Below are positions 27,528 to 37,101 of a DNA stretch of 64,000 nt, piece by piece. Made by a program: the position numbers and the translations under genes. A model generated the notes under the pieces. The model was not told the DNA's origin. It saw only the letters and a program-made list of their open reading frames with translations, and did not search any database. Position 1 is the stretch's first letter; each line of letters starts with the position of its first letter. The stretch comes from Acidobacteriota bacterium (GTDB lineage Bacteria > Acidobacteriota > Terriglobia > Terriglobales > Acidobacteriaceae): the NCBI GenBank assembly GCA_003225055.1, contig QIAU01000123.1, forward strand, positions 50,353 through 114,352. Reading direction: 5' to 3'.

Positions 27528-28720
27528 GCCCGGCGCGCGTGAACATCGATCTGCTGGCGCCTCCCGTCGCGCACACTATCCAGCGGCGATCGCTGTACAT
27601 TGGGCTGGTATTTGCCGTGCTGTCGGTCATCGGCATTTTCATCTCTCCGCCTGAGCAGTTCCTGCATTCCTATCTTCTTGGGTACATGGCTTGGCTGGGA
27701 TTGACCCTCGGGTGCATGGCGATCCTGATGCTGCAGTACCTGACCGGCGGCAAATGGGGCCTGGTGATTCGGAGAATTCTCGAGGCCGCGATGCAAACCT
27801 TGCCGCTGATGATGGTTCTTTTTGTGCCGCTGGCCGTCGGAGTTCATCACTTGTACGATTGGGCCAGGCCCGAGAAGGTGGCGGCCGACAAACACTTGCG
27901 GGAGATTACGCGCGACTTTCTCAATCCCACCGGCTTTGGTTTGCGCTCGATTATCTACCTGGTGATCTGGGGCGGGTTGATTTATCTGCTCAGCCGCTGG
28001 TCGGCGCAACAAGATGACCCGCCGGTCCGCGATTTCAGTCCTCGTTACAAGAGGCTGAGCGCGCCGGGACTGATTCTCTACGTCTTCGCGATATCTTTCG
28101 GCGCCATCGACTGGGTCATGTCGCTGGATGCGCGCTGGATCTCGACCATCTATCCGCTGATCTTTGTGGCTGGACAGGTGCTTGCGGCCTTCTGCTTCGT
28201 AGTTGTTGTCGAGGCGATACTGTCGCGCTACAGCCCCATGGCGCAGCTGCTCAAGCCCGACGAGCTGAAGGACCACGGCAACATGATGCTGACCTTCATC
28301 ATGTTGTGGGCTTACTTTTCTTTTTCGCAATTGCTGATTATCTGGGCGGGGAACCTACCGGAGGAGATCAGGTGGTATGTCCGCCGCTGGGTGGGGGGAT
28401 GGCAATATCTCGGGCTGGGGCTGGCGGCATTTCATTTCGCCGTGCCTTTTGTCTTACTGCTTTCGCGAGAGCGGAAACGGCAGGTACATAGGCTGGTACG
28501 GGTCGCGATCCTCATCATCATTATGCGGTTTGTGGATTTGTTCTGGTTTATCGAGCCCAGCAATCACACGCGGTTGCTCGTGCACTGGCTCGATCTCGTG
28601 ATCCCGGTGGCCATGGGCGGGTTCTGGCTGGCGTACTTCTTTTACAACCTGAAGGCGCGGCCGCTGCTGCCGGTCTACGATCCGCAAACCGCGTCGCTTT
28701 TGGAGCCGGCTCATGAGTAA
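27524..28720 (+). CDS. actF: Alternative complex III subunit ActF, NrfD-like
   Basis: The second polytopic NrfD-like quinol-interacting subunit, 398 aa with about ten membrane helices. The ATG at 27524 overlaps the actE stop and has GGAGGAG upstream; the open frame extends further back but is not ActF-like. Family segments include the AISFGAIDWVMSLD loop and the LVIPVAMGGFWLAYFFYNL end helix. The downstream membrane protein gene overlaps it by 8 bases. Confidence 0.92.
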   Translation: MSPARVNIDLLAPPVAHTIQRRSLYIGLVFAVLSVIGIFISPPEQFLHSYLLGYMAWLGLTLGCMAILMLQYLTGGKWGLVIRRILEAAMQTLPLMMVLFVPLAVGVHHLYDWARPEKVAADKHLREITRDFLNPTGFGLRSIIYLVIWGGLIYLLSRWSAQQDDPPVRDFSPRYKRLSAPGLILYVFAISFGAIDWVMSLDARWISTIYPLIFVAGQVLAAFCFVVVVEAILSRYSPMAQLLKPDELKDHGNMMLTFIMLWAYFSFSQLLIIWAGNLPEEIRWYVRRWVGGWQYLGLGLAAFHFAVPFVLLLSRERKRQVHRLVRVAILIIIMRFVDLFWFIEPSNHTRLLVHWLDLVIPVAMGGFWLAYFFYNLKARPLLPVYDPQTASLLEPAHE

Positions 28721-29216
28721 CGAGGAACTCAGGCACGAAGAAATCGAGTTCGAGCGACAAGACCTGAGCGCCGGGGGCATTCTGGGTTTCCTGGCCGGGC
28801 TGGCGATTGTCGGGTTGCTCATACACATCATTTTGGCTGGAATGTACATGTACCTGGACCGCTACGACCAAACCCATCAGCCGCCGCAGAATCCGCTGGT
28901 GAAAATTGTCAATACGGATACACGGCAAGCGACGCCCGAGGAGGCCAACAAATTTCCCCTGCCGCGCCTGGAGACGAATGAACGCGGGCAGCTCTACGAC
29001 CAGCGAATAAGAGAAGAGCAGACGCTGAACACCTACGGTTGGGTGGATCAGAATGCAGGCGTCGCTCACATCCCGATCGATCGGGCCATGCAGATTATCG
29101 CGCAACGCGGGTTGCCCACGGCGCCGCCCGGGGCGCCGCGGAACGAAGCGCAGAAGCACCCCAGCCCAGCTGCGAAACCGGCCAAGCCAGCCGGCAGCCG
29201 GCCGGCTAAGCAGTAG
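28713..29216 (+). CDS. Small act-cox operon membrane protein, 167 aa
   Basis: One membrane helix (GILGFLAGLAIVGLLIHIIL, about residues 22-41) follows an acidic cytoplasmic N-terminus. An extra-cytoplasmic domain then holds the conserved-looking segment AHIPIDRAMQIIAQRGLP, and the tail is rich in Pro, Ala and Lys. Its place between actF and sco, overlapping actF by 8 bases, argues for a role in the assembly or structure of alternative complex III or the oxidase. It might correspond to the poorly conserved ActG/ActH subunits, but I cannot assign it to either. Confidence 0.75.
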   Translation: MSNEELRHEEIEFERQDLSAGGILGFLAGLAIVGLLIHIILAGMYMYLDRYDQTHQPPQNPLVKIVNTDTRQATPEEANKFPLPRLETNERGQLYDQRIREEQTLNTYGWVDQNAGVAHIPIDRAMQIIAQRGLPTAPPGAPRNEAQKHPSPAAKPAKPAGSRPAKQ

Positions 29217-29243
29217 GGTGAAGGCGAATTGGAGAGGACGGCA

Positions 29244-30095
29244 GTGGGCAGTACACGGAAACCTATCGTTTGGCAAACGGCGTTGGTAATTTTCGCCCTT
29301 GTGGCATCGGCGTGGGGACAGGGGATGACGCGCGGCATCATGTCTCCGCCGGCGAATCAGCGTCCGCCGGGTCTGAAGGATGTCGGCGTCGAGCAGCACT
29401 TGAATGAGCAGATACCGCCGGACCTGACTTTCCGCGATGAGACGGGAGAGCCGGTGCGGCTGGGCGATTACTTCGGCAGCAAGCCGATCATTTTGGACTT
29501 GGCTTACTACAAATGCCCCCTGTTGTGCAGCGAAGTCTTGGCCGGCCTTACCAGCGCACTCAAGCCGATGAAATTCGACGTGGGAAGAGATTTCGAAGTG
29601 TTGACCGTCAGCTTCGATCCCCGAGAGACCCCGCAGGATGCTACGGAAACCAAAGCGGTTTATCTGAAGCGATACGGACGCGCGGAAGCGGAGCGCGGCT
29701 GGCATTTCTTAACCGGCCCGCAGGAATCAATCGACACACTGACCAGGGCTGCCGGGTTTCAGTATCACTACGACGCCGGGACAGGGCAGTTTGCACACTC
29801 CACCGCGATCATGATTCTGACGCCGCCAGGAAAGATCGCGCAGTACTACTACGGCGTGGAGTTCCCTTCCAGGGACTTGCGGCTCGCTCTGCTTGAGGCT
29901 TCCAGGAACAAGATTGGCAATCTTGTCGATCAGATCCTGCTGTACTGCTATCACTACGACCCGAGCGCCGGTAGGTACAACGTCGTTATTTTCCGCGTTC
30001 TGCGGCTGGCGGGCGTTCTCACTGTGCTGTTGCTAGGCGGCTTCATGATCCTGATGTTCCGGCGAGACGCGCACAATTCGGGAGCTCAACGGTAA
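29244..30095 (+). CDS. SCO1/SenC copper chaperone
   Basis: A thioredoxin-fold protein that delivers copper to the CuA site of cytochrome oxidase subunit II, which is the next gene. The copper ligands are visible: CxxxC in YKCPLLCSEV and His in AHSTAIM. A signal peptide opens the protein (MGSTRKPIVWQTALVIFALV) and a C-terminal membrane helix (AGVLTVLLLGGFMILMF) anchors it. I prefer the GTG at 29244, with GGAGAGG 6 bases upstream (283 aa). A TTG at 29229 would add five residues. The stop overlaps the coxB start (TAATG). Confidence 0.9.
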   Translation: MGSTRKPIVWQTALVIFALVASAWGQGMTRGIMSPPANQRPPGLKDVGVEQHLNEQIPPDLTFRDETGEPVRLGDYFGSKPIILDLAYYKCPLLCSEVLAGLTSALKPMKFDVGRDFEVLTVSFDPRETPQDATETKAVYLKRYGRAEAERGWHFLTGPQESIDTLTRAAGFQYHYDAGTGQFAHSTAIMILTPPGKIAQYYYGVEFPSRDLRLALLEASRNKIGNLVDQILLYCYHYDPSAGRYNVVIFRVLRLAGVLTVLLLGGFMILMFRRDAHNSGAQR

Positions 30096-31084
30096 TGTTT
30101 GACCTACCACTTTGGCCTCCGCGGGCCTCGACTACGGCGGGAAGTGTCGACGCGCTGTTCATCTTCCTGCTCACCTTGTGCGGGTTCATGGCGCTGGCTA
30201 TCTTCACGATGATCATCGTCTTCGCTATCCGTTACCGCCGGCGTCCCGGTCATCAGGCGGAGCAGATCGAAGGATCCAATGCTCTGGAGTTCACCTGGAC
30301 ATTCATCCCGCTGGGCATCTTTCTCTGCATCTTCGTCTGGGGTGCCTACATTTACTTCCAGGAGCGGACGCCGCCGCGGGGAGCCGCCGAGGTTTACACC
30401 GTTGCCAAGCAATGGATGTGGAAGTTTCAGCATGTGGAGGGGCATCGGGAGATTAATGAGCTGCACGTTCCGGTAGGCCGCGACGTGCGCATGATCATGA
30501 CGTCCCAGGACGTCATCCACAGCTTTTACGTGCCGGCATTTCGCATCAAGCAGGATGTACTCCCCGGACGCTACACCGTGGCATGGTTCCATGCCACCAA
30601 GGCGGGTACGTACCACCTCTTTTGCGCGGAGTACTGCGGCACCATGCACTCTGGAATGATTGGCGACGTGGTGGTGATGGAGCCCGCGCAATACGAAGCC
30701 TGGTTGAGTGGCGGAGCGGCTCTAGGTTCGCTTGCCAACACGGGACAGGGAATTTTTCAGTCGCTTGGTTGCTCGACCTGCCACCGGTTCGACACGCAGG
30801 GTCGCGGCCCGAACCTCGTTGGCGTGTTCGGGAGACCCGTTCTGCTGGAGGATGGACGGACAGTAATCGCCGATGAGAATTACATTCGAGAGTCGATCCT
30901 CATTCCGGCGGCGAAAGTTGTGTCGGGATTCAAGCCGATCATGCCGACTTTTCAGGGGATCGTTAGTGAAGAGCAGTTGAATGCGCTGGTCGCGTATGTC
31001 AAATCACTGAATCCGCCGCCAGCGGGGGCGGCGGGGACTCCGAACCTAAAGCCGCCGACTAGCCAGCCCGAGACCAACCGGTGA
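30095..31084 (+). CDS. coxB: Cytochrome c oxidase subunit II fused to cytochrome c (caa3 type)
   Basis: It carries the CuA centre that receives electrons. Two N-terminal membrane helices are followed by a cupredoxin domain with the CuA ligands in [12 protein letters not shown] (about residues 176-187). A covalently fused class I cytochrome c domain has heme site CSTCH (226-230) and a likely axial Met in IMPTFQG. The fusion makes this a caa3-type enzyme, which can take electrons from alternative complex III through its own tethered cytochrome. The length is 329 aa. It overlaps sco by one base. Confidence 0.94.
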   Translation: MFDLPLWPPRASTTAGSVDALFIFLLTLCGFMALAIFTMIIVFAIRYRRRPGHQAEQIEGSNALEFTWTFIPLGIFLCIFVWGAYIYFQERTPPRGAAEVYTVAKQWMWKFQHVEGHREINELHVPVGRDVRMIMTSQDVIHSFYVPAFRIKQDVLPGRYTVAWFHATKAGTYHLFCAEYCGTMHSGMIGDVVVMEPAQYEAWLSGGAALGSLANTGQGIFQSLGCSTCHRFDTQGRGPNLVGVFGRPVLLEDGRTVIADENYIRESILIPAAKVVSGFKPIMPTFQGIVSEEQLNALVAYVKSLNPPPAGAAGTPNLKPPTSQPETNR

Positions 31085-31085
31085 A

Positions 31086-32720
31086 ATGAGTATGGCAACC
31101 CTCACTGCACCGAGCGCAGAGCGCGAGAATTACCTGAACCAAGAATACGGCATCAGGTCGTGGCTCCTGACCACGGACCACAAGCGCATCGCACTGCTCT
31201 ATTTGCTCTCCATTACATTTTTCTTTTTTATCGGGGGATTTTTTGCGCTGCTGATCCGCCTGGAGTTGCTCACCCCCGCCGGCGACCTGCTGCAGGCCGA
31301 CACCTACAACAAGATGTTTACCATGCACGGGCAGGTCATGGTGTTCTTCTTCCTGATTCCTGCGGTCCCGGCAGTGCTGGGGAATTTTCTGATTCCCATC
31401 ATGATCGGCGCCAAGGATCTCGCGTTTCCGCGCATAAACCTGCTGAGCTGGTACCTGTTCATCATCGGCGGCCTGTTTATGCTATACACCATCCTGACGG
31501 GTGGAGTGGATACGGGTTGGACGTTCTACACTCCGCTGAGCACGCAATTTCTCGACACACACGTAGTCGCCGCGGCCTTGGCCATCTTCATCGCAGGCTT
31601 CTCGTCCATTCTCACGGGATTGAATTTCATCGTCACTGTGCACCGCATGAGGGCTCCTGGAATGACCTGGTCGCGCCTGCCGCTCTTTGTATGGTCGAAC
31701 TATGCCACGTCGATCATTCAGGTCCTGGGAACACCAGTGCTGGCTATCACACTCATGCTGGTCGCGCTGGAAAGAATCTTCAAGCTCGGGATTTTCAATC
31801 CGCAGATGGGGGGAGATCCACTGCTGTTCCAGCACCTGTTCTGGTTCTACTCGCACCCAGCGGTCTACATCATGATCCTGCCCGGGATGGGCGTGGTCAG
31901 CGAGGTAGTGACCTGTTTCTCGCGCAAACGGATCTTCGGCTACAAGTTTATGGCGCTGGCGGTCATCGCTATCGCGGTGTTGGGATTTCTGGTGTGGGCG
32001 CATCACATGTTCGCGGCCGGCATCTCGCTATACGCCGCCATGATCTTTTCCTTGCTCAGTTACTTTGTCGCGGTGCCCTCGGCCATCAAGGTTTTCAACT
32101 GGACAACCACAATGTACAAGGGATCGATCTCCTACATGACCCCGATGCTTTATGCATTTGGGTTTATCGGACTGTTTACGATGGGTGGATTGACTGGCTT
32201 GTTCGTGGCCGCACTCGGCATTGACGTGCACGTCACGGATACCTACTTTGTCGTCGCGCATTTCCACTACATCATGGTCGGCGGAATGGTGATGGCCTAT
32301 CTGGGCGGCATTCATTTCTGGTGGCCCAAGATTTCCGGCCGCATGTATCCCGAGGCCTGGGGAAAGTTGGCCGCCCTGATCATCTTCATCGGGTTTAACC
32401 TGACCTTCTTCCCCCAGTTCGTGCTCGGTTACCTGGGAATGCCGCGACGGTACTGGCAGTACTCGCCGGAGTTCCAGGTGTTGAATGTGCTCTCCACCGC
32501 CGGAGCGACCATCCTGGCCGTGGGCTACCTGCTGCCGATGGTCTACCTGCTTTGGTCCATGCGCTACGGAAAAGTCGCGAACGAGAATCCGTGGAATGCC
32601 GCCGGGCTGGAATGGATGACCGCTTCGCCGCCGCCCACGTTCAATTTCGACCAGACCCCAACCGTCACCTGGGAGGCATACAACTACGACGAGCTGAAGG
32701 AGGTCCCGGTTGAGCGATAG
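31086..32720 (+). CDS. coxA: Cytochrome c oxidase subunit I (A2-type)
   Basis: The catalytic heme-copper subunit, with twelve membrane helices. Metal ligands are present: heme His in [10 protein letters not shown], CuB ligands in SHPAVY and WAHHMFAAG, and the heme pair His residues in [11 protein letters not shown]. Helix VI reads [16 protein letters not shown], so the D-channel glutamate of mitochondrial-type enzymes (HPEVY) is Ala and the preceding YS pair marks the A2 subfamily, as in Thermus caa3. The length is 544 aa. coxC overlaps its end by 11 bases. Confidence 0.96.
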   Translation: MSMATLTAPSAERENYLNQEYGIRSWLLTTDHKRIALLYLLSITFFFFIGGFFALLIRLELLTPAGDLLQADTYNKMFTMHGQVMVFFFLIPAVPAVLGNFLIPIMIGAKDLAFPRINLLSWYLFIIGGLFMLYTILTGGVDTGWTFYTPLSTQFLDTHVVAAALAIFIAGFSSILTGLNFIVTVHRMRAPGMTWSRLPLFVWSNYATSIIQVLGTPVLAITLMLVALERIFKLGIFNPQMGGDPLLFQHLFWFYSHPAVYIMILPGMGVVSEVVTCFSRKRIFGYKFMALAVIAIAVLGFLVWAHHMFAAGISLYAAMIFSLLSYFVAVPSAIKVFNWTTTMYKGSISYMTPMLYAFGFIGLFTMGGLTGLFVAALGIDVHVTDTYFVVAHFHYIMVGGMVMAYLGGIHFWWPKISGRMYPEAWGKLAALIIFIGFNLTFFPQFVLGYLGMPRRYWQYSPEFQVLNVLSTAGATILAVGYLLPMVYLLWSMRYGKVANENPWNAAGLEWMTASPPPTFNFDQTPTVTWEAYNYDELKEVPVER

Positions 32721-33387
32721 AGCGCCGGCAATCGCGACTCACAGCCCGGAGCTCGAACACCACTTCTCCAGCCTGGAGCAGCAGCTCGAAGCCTCGGTGA
32801 TGGGAATGTGGGTGTTCTTGATCACCGAGATCATGTTTTTCGGCGGAATGTTTTGCGGCTACATGGTCTACCGCTACCAGTATTACAGCGCATGGGTCGC
32901 GGGCAGCCAGAAAATGGATTTCAGGTGGGGGACGCTAAACACGATTGTCCTGCTGTGCAGCAGCCTGACGATGGCGCTGGCGGTGCGGTCAGCTCAATTA
33001 GGGCGGCGTAAGGCGATTGTCATTTTTCTCCTCATAACGATTCTGTTTGGGTTGGGCTTTCTCGGGATTAAAGGCATCGAGTATCACGGGCACTGGGCCG
33101 AGCATCAGTTCCCCGGACTGAACTGGGCTTGGCCGGAGGCGAACAGTCACCTGGTGGCGCTGTTCTTTTCCTTCTACTGGGCGATGACCGGGTTCCACGC
33201 GCTGCACATGGTGATCGGAGTTGGCTTGGTCTCGTGGATTGCGTACCAGGCGTGGAAAGGCCGCTATCACTCCGCATACTACACACCAGTCGAGGTGGTT
33301 GGGCTGTACTGGCATTTCGTAGATATCATTTGGATTTATCTATACCCGCTGCTGTACCTGATCAGTCACAAACATATTTCGGGATAG
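32710..33387 (+). CDS. coxC: Cytochrome c oxidase subunit III
   Basis: A structural membrane subunit of the proton-pumping oxidase, 225 aa. It has five to six helices, with family segments [35 protein letters not shown] and [19 protein letters not shown]. It starts with TTG at 32710 inside the coxA end; the next in-frame Met (in SVMGMWVFL) would remove the conserved soluble lead. Confidence 0.94.
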   Translation: MSDRAPAIATHSPELEHHFSSLEQQLEASVMGMWVFLITEIMFFGGMFCGYMVYRYQYYSAWVAGSQKMDFRWGTLNTIVLLCSSLTMALAVRSAQLGRRKAIVIFLLITILFGLGFLGIKGIEYHGHWAEHQFPGLNWAWPEANSHLVALFFSFYWAMTGFHALHMVIGVGLVSWIAYQAWKGRYHSAYYTPVEVVGLYWHFVDIIWIYLYPLLYLISHKHISG

Positions 33388-33393
33388 GAACTT

Positions 33394-33681
33394 ATGTCGC
33401 GCCATATCGCGTCCGCGAAGCTTTACGTTGGGGTCTGGCTGGCCCTGATATGCCTGACGGCAGCCACGGCGGCGGTGTCCGGGGTGGAGCTGGGACCTTT
33501 TAATGTCGTTGTAGCCCTCGTCATTGCCACCTCCAAGATGCTGCTGGTTGCGTTGTTCTTCATGGGAGTGAAGTACCTTAGCCAGAGGATGACGGTCGTG
33601 GTTATCGTTGCCGGCCTGTTCTGGCTATTCATTCTGCTGGCATTGAGCATGACAGATTACGTCAGCCGTGCGTGGGCGTAG
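33394..33681 (+). CDS. coxD: Cytochrome c oxidase subunit IV (prokaryotic type)
   Basis: A 95-aa protein with three short membrane helices (YVGVWLALICLTAATAAVS, VVALVIATSKMLLVALFFMG and VVVIVAGLFWLFILLAL). The SKMLLVALFFMGVKY segment is typical of the COX4/CtaF family. It is the last gene of the operon, 6 bases after coxC. No intrinsic terminator is evident in the 210 bases that follow. Confidence 0.9.
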   Translation: MSRHIASAKLYVGVWLALICLTAATAAVSGVELGPFNVVVALVIATSKMLLVALFFMGVKYLSQRMTVVVIVAGLFWLFILLALSMTDYVSRAWA

Positions 33682-33889
33682 CCGGCTTATCATCTTAAGC
33701 GGAGCTTGGAGTCGCGCCGAGAGCAGAACGCCTCCGGGCAGCAAAAGTTTCCAAAGCAAGTAGCAATCCTTCGACTCGGGCTGAAGCCCGCGCTCAGGAT
33801 GACAGCGCGGATGGAATCGAACCATGGAAGGCCGGCACGGCATTTCCGGCTGAGATTGCGATATACTCCGCCCTTATAGTTCCCACCTT

Positions 33890-33919
33890 AATATGCACCA
33901 CGTCAATATGCACCACGTC
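33890..33919. repeat. 15-base tandem duplication at a start codon
   Basis: AATATGCACCACGTC occurs twice in direct tandem (33890-33904 and 33905-33919), duplicating the start codon and the next four codons of the FAD/Fe-S oxidoreductase gene. Confidence 0.85.
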
Positions 33920-36900
33920 GTGACCGAACCCGCCAGGCCTACCAAGCTCTCCAAGGTTGATGCTGCTGGATTAGCTGCCGCACTGCGCAGACACATTCGT
34001 GGCGAAGTGCGCTTTGATGACGGCAGCCGCGCCCTGTACGCCACCGACGGTTCGAATTATCGCCAGGTCCCGTTTGGAGTTGTGCTTCCCCGCGATGTGG
34101 AAGATGTGCTGGCGACGGTGTCCCTGGCCCGGGAATTTGCTGCGCCCATCCTTTGCCGAGGCGGCGGAACCTCGTTGGCGGGCCAGTGCTGCAATGTTGC
34201 CGTCGTCATCGACTTCTCGAAGTACATGGCGAACATCCTGGAGCTTGACCCTCAGAAGCGGATGGCTCGGGTTCAGCCGGGCGTGATCCTCGATCACCTG
34301 CGCAACGCTGCTGAAAAACACCATCTGACCTTCGGGCCTGATCCGGCCACGCACGATCGTTGCACGCTGGGCGGGATGATTGGCAACAACTCGTGCGGCG
34401 TGCACTCGGTCATGGCGGGGAAGACGGATGACAATATCGAGGCGCTCGACATCCTGACCTATGACGGGATACGGATGAAAGTCGGCGCGACCAGCGGCGA
34501 TGAACTGGAGAGGATCGTTCGCGAGCCCGGACCCCGGGCCGAGATTTATTCCAAGCTCAAGGCGTTGGCGGCCGCTCATGCGGAGCAAGTTCGGCAGCGC
34601 TTTCCCAACATTCCGCGCCGGGTGTCGGGATACAACCTGAACTATCTGCTGCCGGAACAGGGCTTTCATGTGGCGCGGGCTCTGGTGGGGTCGGAGGGAA
34701 CCTGCGTCACCGTCCTGGAGGCGAGTTGCCGGTTGGTCGATAGCCCTCCGGCGCGGACGCTCGCGGTTGTAGCCTATCCGGACATCTTTACCTGCGGCGA
34801 CCAGGTCCCCGAGATCATGTCCTACGGCCCGATTGGGCTGGAGGGCGTGGACGAATTCCTCGTGGAATTTACCCGGCGCAAGAACCTTAACCCGGAAGGG
34901 CTCTCGCTTTTGCCCGAAGGAAAGGGATGGCTGTTCGTCGAGTTCGGTGGTGCGACTCAGAAGGAAGCCGAGGATCGAGCCCGCAAGATGGTGGACGCAC
35001 TCGACAAAAGTCCGAATCCGCCAGCCGTGCGCCTCTATACCGACAAGTACCAGGCCAGGAAAGTGTGGGAGGTACGGGAATCAAGCCTGGGGGCAATTTC
35101 GCATGTGCCGGGCGAGCCGCTTACCTGGGAAGGCTGGGAGGACTCCGCCGTTCCTCCCGAGAAGCTAGGCGCCTACTTGCGGGATTTGCGCCGGCTGATG
35201 AACACCTACACTTATAGCGGCGTTCTCTACGGGCACTTCGGACATGCCTGCATTCACACCCGCATCAGCTTCGACTTGGAGAGCGAAGCGGGCATTCGCA
35301 AGTTCCGCTCTTTCATGGAGGAGGCAGCCGACCTGGTGGTCAGCTACGGAGGGTCGCTCTCGGGAGAACACGGAGACGGCCAGTCGCGCGCCGAGCTGCT
35401 CCCCAAAATGTTTGGTCCGGAACTGATGGAAGCCTTCCGACAGTTCAAAACCATTTGGGATCCCGACTGGAAGATGAATCCCGGCAAGGTGATTCAGCCC
35501 TACCGCCTTGATGAAAACCTGCGGTTGGGTGCCAATTACCATCCGTGGGAACCGGAGACACACTTTCATTATCCGGAAGATCACGGGAGTCTGGCGCGCG
35601 CCAGCTTGCGTTGCGTCGGTGTGGGCAAATGCCGGCACTACGAGGGTGGCGTGATGTGCCCCAGCTTCCGGGTGACACGTGAAGAAGAACATTCCCCGCG
35701 CGGCCGGGCGCACCTGCTCTGGGAAATGACCCAAGGGGAGGTGGTCAGTGGCGGCTGGCAGGATGAGAACGTCAAGCGGTCTTTGGACCTATGCCTCTGC
35801 TGCAAAGGATGCAAGAGCGATTGCCCGGTCGGCGTCGATGTGGCGACCTATAAGGCGGAATTTCTCTCGCATTACTACCAGGGACGGCCTCGTCCACGGA
35901 GCGCCTACGCGTTTGGGAATATTGATCTGTGGGCGCGCCTGGCTTCGTTGGTGCCGGGGGTGGCAAATCTCACTACCCAACTCCCGTTCTTGCGTGATAT
36001 TGCCAAGATGGTGGCAGGAATGCCTTTGGAACGCCGCATTCCTGCCTTTGCGCCGCAGCCGTTCAAACGCTGGTTCCAGCGGCATCGAACGGAGAACAGC
36101 GGGGGGCCGCCGGTCATTCTCTGGCCGGACACCTTTAATAACTATTTCCTGCCCGATACGGCGATCGCGGCGGTTGAAGTTCTGGAAGCCGCCGGGTTCG
36201 AAGTTCTGGTGCCGCCGGCAAGCCCCTGTTGCGGGCGTCCGCTTTACGACTTCGGGATGCTCGACCGCGCCAAGGATCTGCTCCTTGAGGTATTGGACAC
36301 GCTTGCGCCTTATATCGAAGCCGGTATGCCAGTCATCGGACTTGAACCGAGTTGCGCGGCCGTGTTCCGGGATGAGCTTAACAGCCTTTTTCCCAACGAT
36401 GAGCGTGCTCAGCATCTGGCCCGGCAAACTTTCCTGTTGAGCGAGTTTCTGGAGAAATGTGCACCTGACTTTCAACTGCCTAGACTGGAGCGCCGGGCCA
36501 TCGTTCACGGGCACTGTCATCACAAGTCGATCATGAAGATGACCGACGAGGAGGCCCTGCTGCACAAGATGGGCATCAGTTTCCAGACTCCGGCTCCCGG
36601 CTGCTGCGGCATGGCAGGGTCGTTCGGGTTTGAAGAAGACAAGTACCCGGTGTCTATGGCAGTAGGCGAGTTGGAGCTTCTTCCCGCGATCCGCCAGGCT
36701 CCCCTGGACTCGCTCATCATCGCCAACGGGTTTAGCTGCCGGGAGCAGATTGCCCACGGCACCGATCGGCACGCTTTTCACCTGGCGGAAATCATCCAGA
36801 TGGCCCTCGAAGAAGGACCCCAGGGGATCTCCGGCGCCTATCCGGAGCAGGGCATGGTGGGCCGACGACGGGCAGCGGTGGCGAGCTCGATGAAAAGGGC

Positions 36901-36964
36901 GGGACTGGGACTGGCGGCGATAGCCACTGCCGGCGGGCTCCTCTGGGCTTCTGCTCGCCGATAG
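33893..36964 (+). CDS. Fused FAD-linked oxidase/Fe-S/CCG-domain oxidoreductase
   Basis: A GlcD-GlcF-like or D-lactate dehydrogenase-like protein of 1023 aa. The N-terminal FAD-binding domain (about 50-230) shows LCRGGGTSLAGQ and LGGMIGNNSCG. The FAD-oxidase C domain (about 250-560) shows GHFGHACIHTRISFD and SGEHGDGQSR. An Fe-S domain follows, with CVGVGKCRHYEGGVMCP (574 on) and CLCCKGCKSDCP (633 on). Two CCG half-domains come next, with SPCCGRPLYDFG (778) and GCCGMAGSFGFEEDK (903). A short hydrophobic C-terminus could anchor it to the membrane. It probably oxidises a 2-hydroxy acid and passes electrons to quinone. The start is ambiguous between 33893 and 33908 because of the tandem duplication. 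Confidence 0.87.
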   Translation: MHHVNMHHVVTEPARPTKLSKVDAAGLAAALRRHIRGEVRFDDGSRALYATDGSNYRQVPFGVVLPRDVEDVLATVSLAREFAAPILCRGGGTSLAGQCCNVAVVIDFSKYMANILELDPQKRMARVQPGVILDHLRNAAEKHHLTFGPDPATHDRCTLGGMIGNNSCGVHSVMAGKTDDNIEALDILTYDGIRMKVGATSGDELERIVREPGPRAEIYSKLKALAAAHAEQVRQRFPNIPRRVSGYNLNYLLPEQGFHVARALVGSEGTCVTVLEASCRLVDSPPARTLAVVAYPDIFTCGDQVPEIMSYGPIGLEGVDEFLVEFTRRKNLNPEGLSLLPEGKGWLFVEFGGATQKEAEDRARKMVDALDKSPNPPAVRLYTDKYQARKVWEVRESSLGAISHVPGEPLTWEGWEDSAVPPEKLGAYLRDLRRLMNTYTYSGVLYGHFGHACIHTRISFDLESEAGIRKFRSFMEEAADLVVSYGGSLSGEHGDGQSRAELLPKMFGPELMEAFRQFKTIWDPDWKMNPGKVIQPYRLDENLRLGANYHPWEPETHFHYPEDHGSLARASLRCVGVGKCRHYEGGVMCPSFRVTREEEHSPRGRAHLLWEMTQGEVVSGGWQDENVKRSLDLCLCCKGCKSDCPVGVDVATYKAEFLSHYYQGRPRPRSAYAFGNIDLWARLASLVPGVANLTTQLPFLRDIAKMVAGMPLERRIPAFAPQPFKRWFQRHRTENSGGPPVILWPDTFNNYFLPDTAIAAVEVLEAAGFEVLVPPASPCCGRPLYDFGMLDRAKDLLLEVLDTLAPYIEAGMPVIGLEPSCAAVFRDELNSLFPNDERAQHLARQTFLLSEFLEKCAPDFQLPRLERRAIVHGHCHHKSIMKMTDEEALLHKMGISFQTPAPGCCGMAGSFGFEEDKYPVSMAVGELELLPAIRQAPLDSLIIANGFSCREQIAHGTDRHAFHLAEIIQMALEEGPQGISGAYPEQGMVGRRRAAVASSMKRAGLGLAAIATAGGLLWASARR

Positions 36965-37101
36965 ATCCAAAGTATCCCATTTACCTTCAATAACTTACAT
37001 CCTGTCTCGCCAGACCGCCTTCAATCTGGGAGAATAGATAGGTTCGTTCAGCAGGTCACAGGTTCTTCTTCACTCCCTCTTTCCTGCTCGCTGGGGCATC
37101 T

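Noticed and set aside
35789..36970. 393-codon minus-strand ORF opposite the FAD/Fe-S gene
   Set aside because: It overlaps a gene with clear domains; no ribosome site and no family-like segments.
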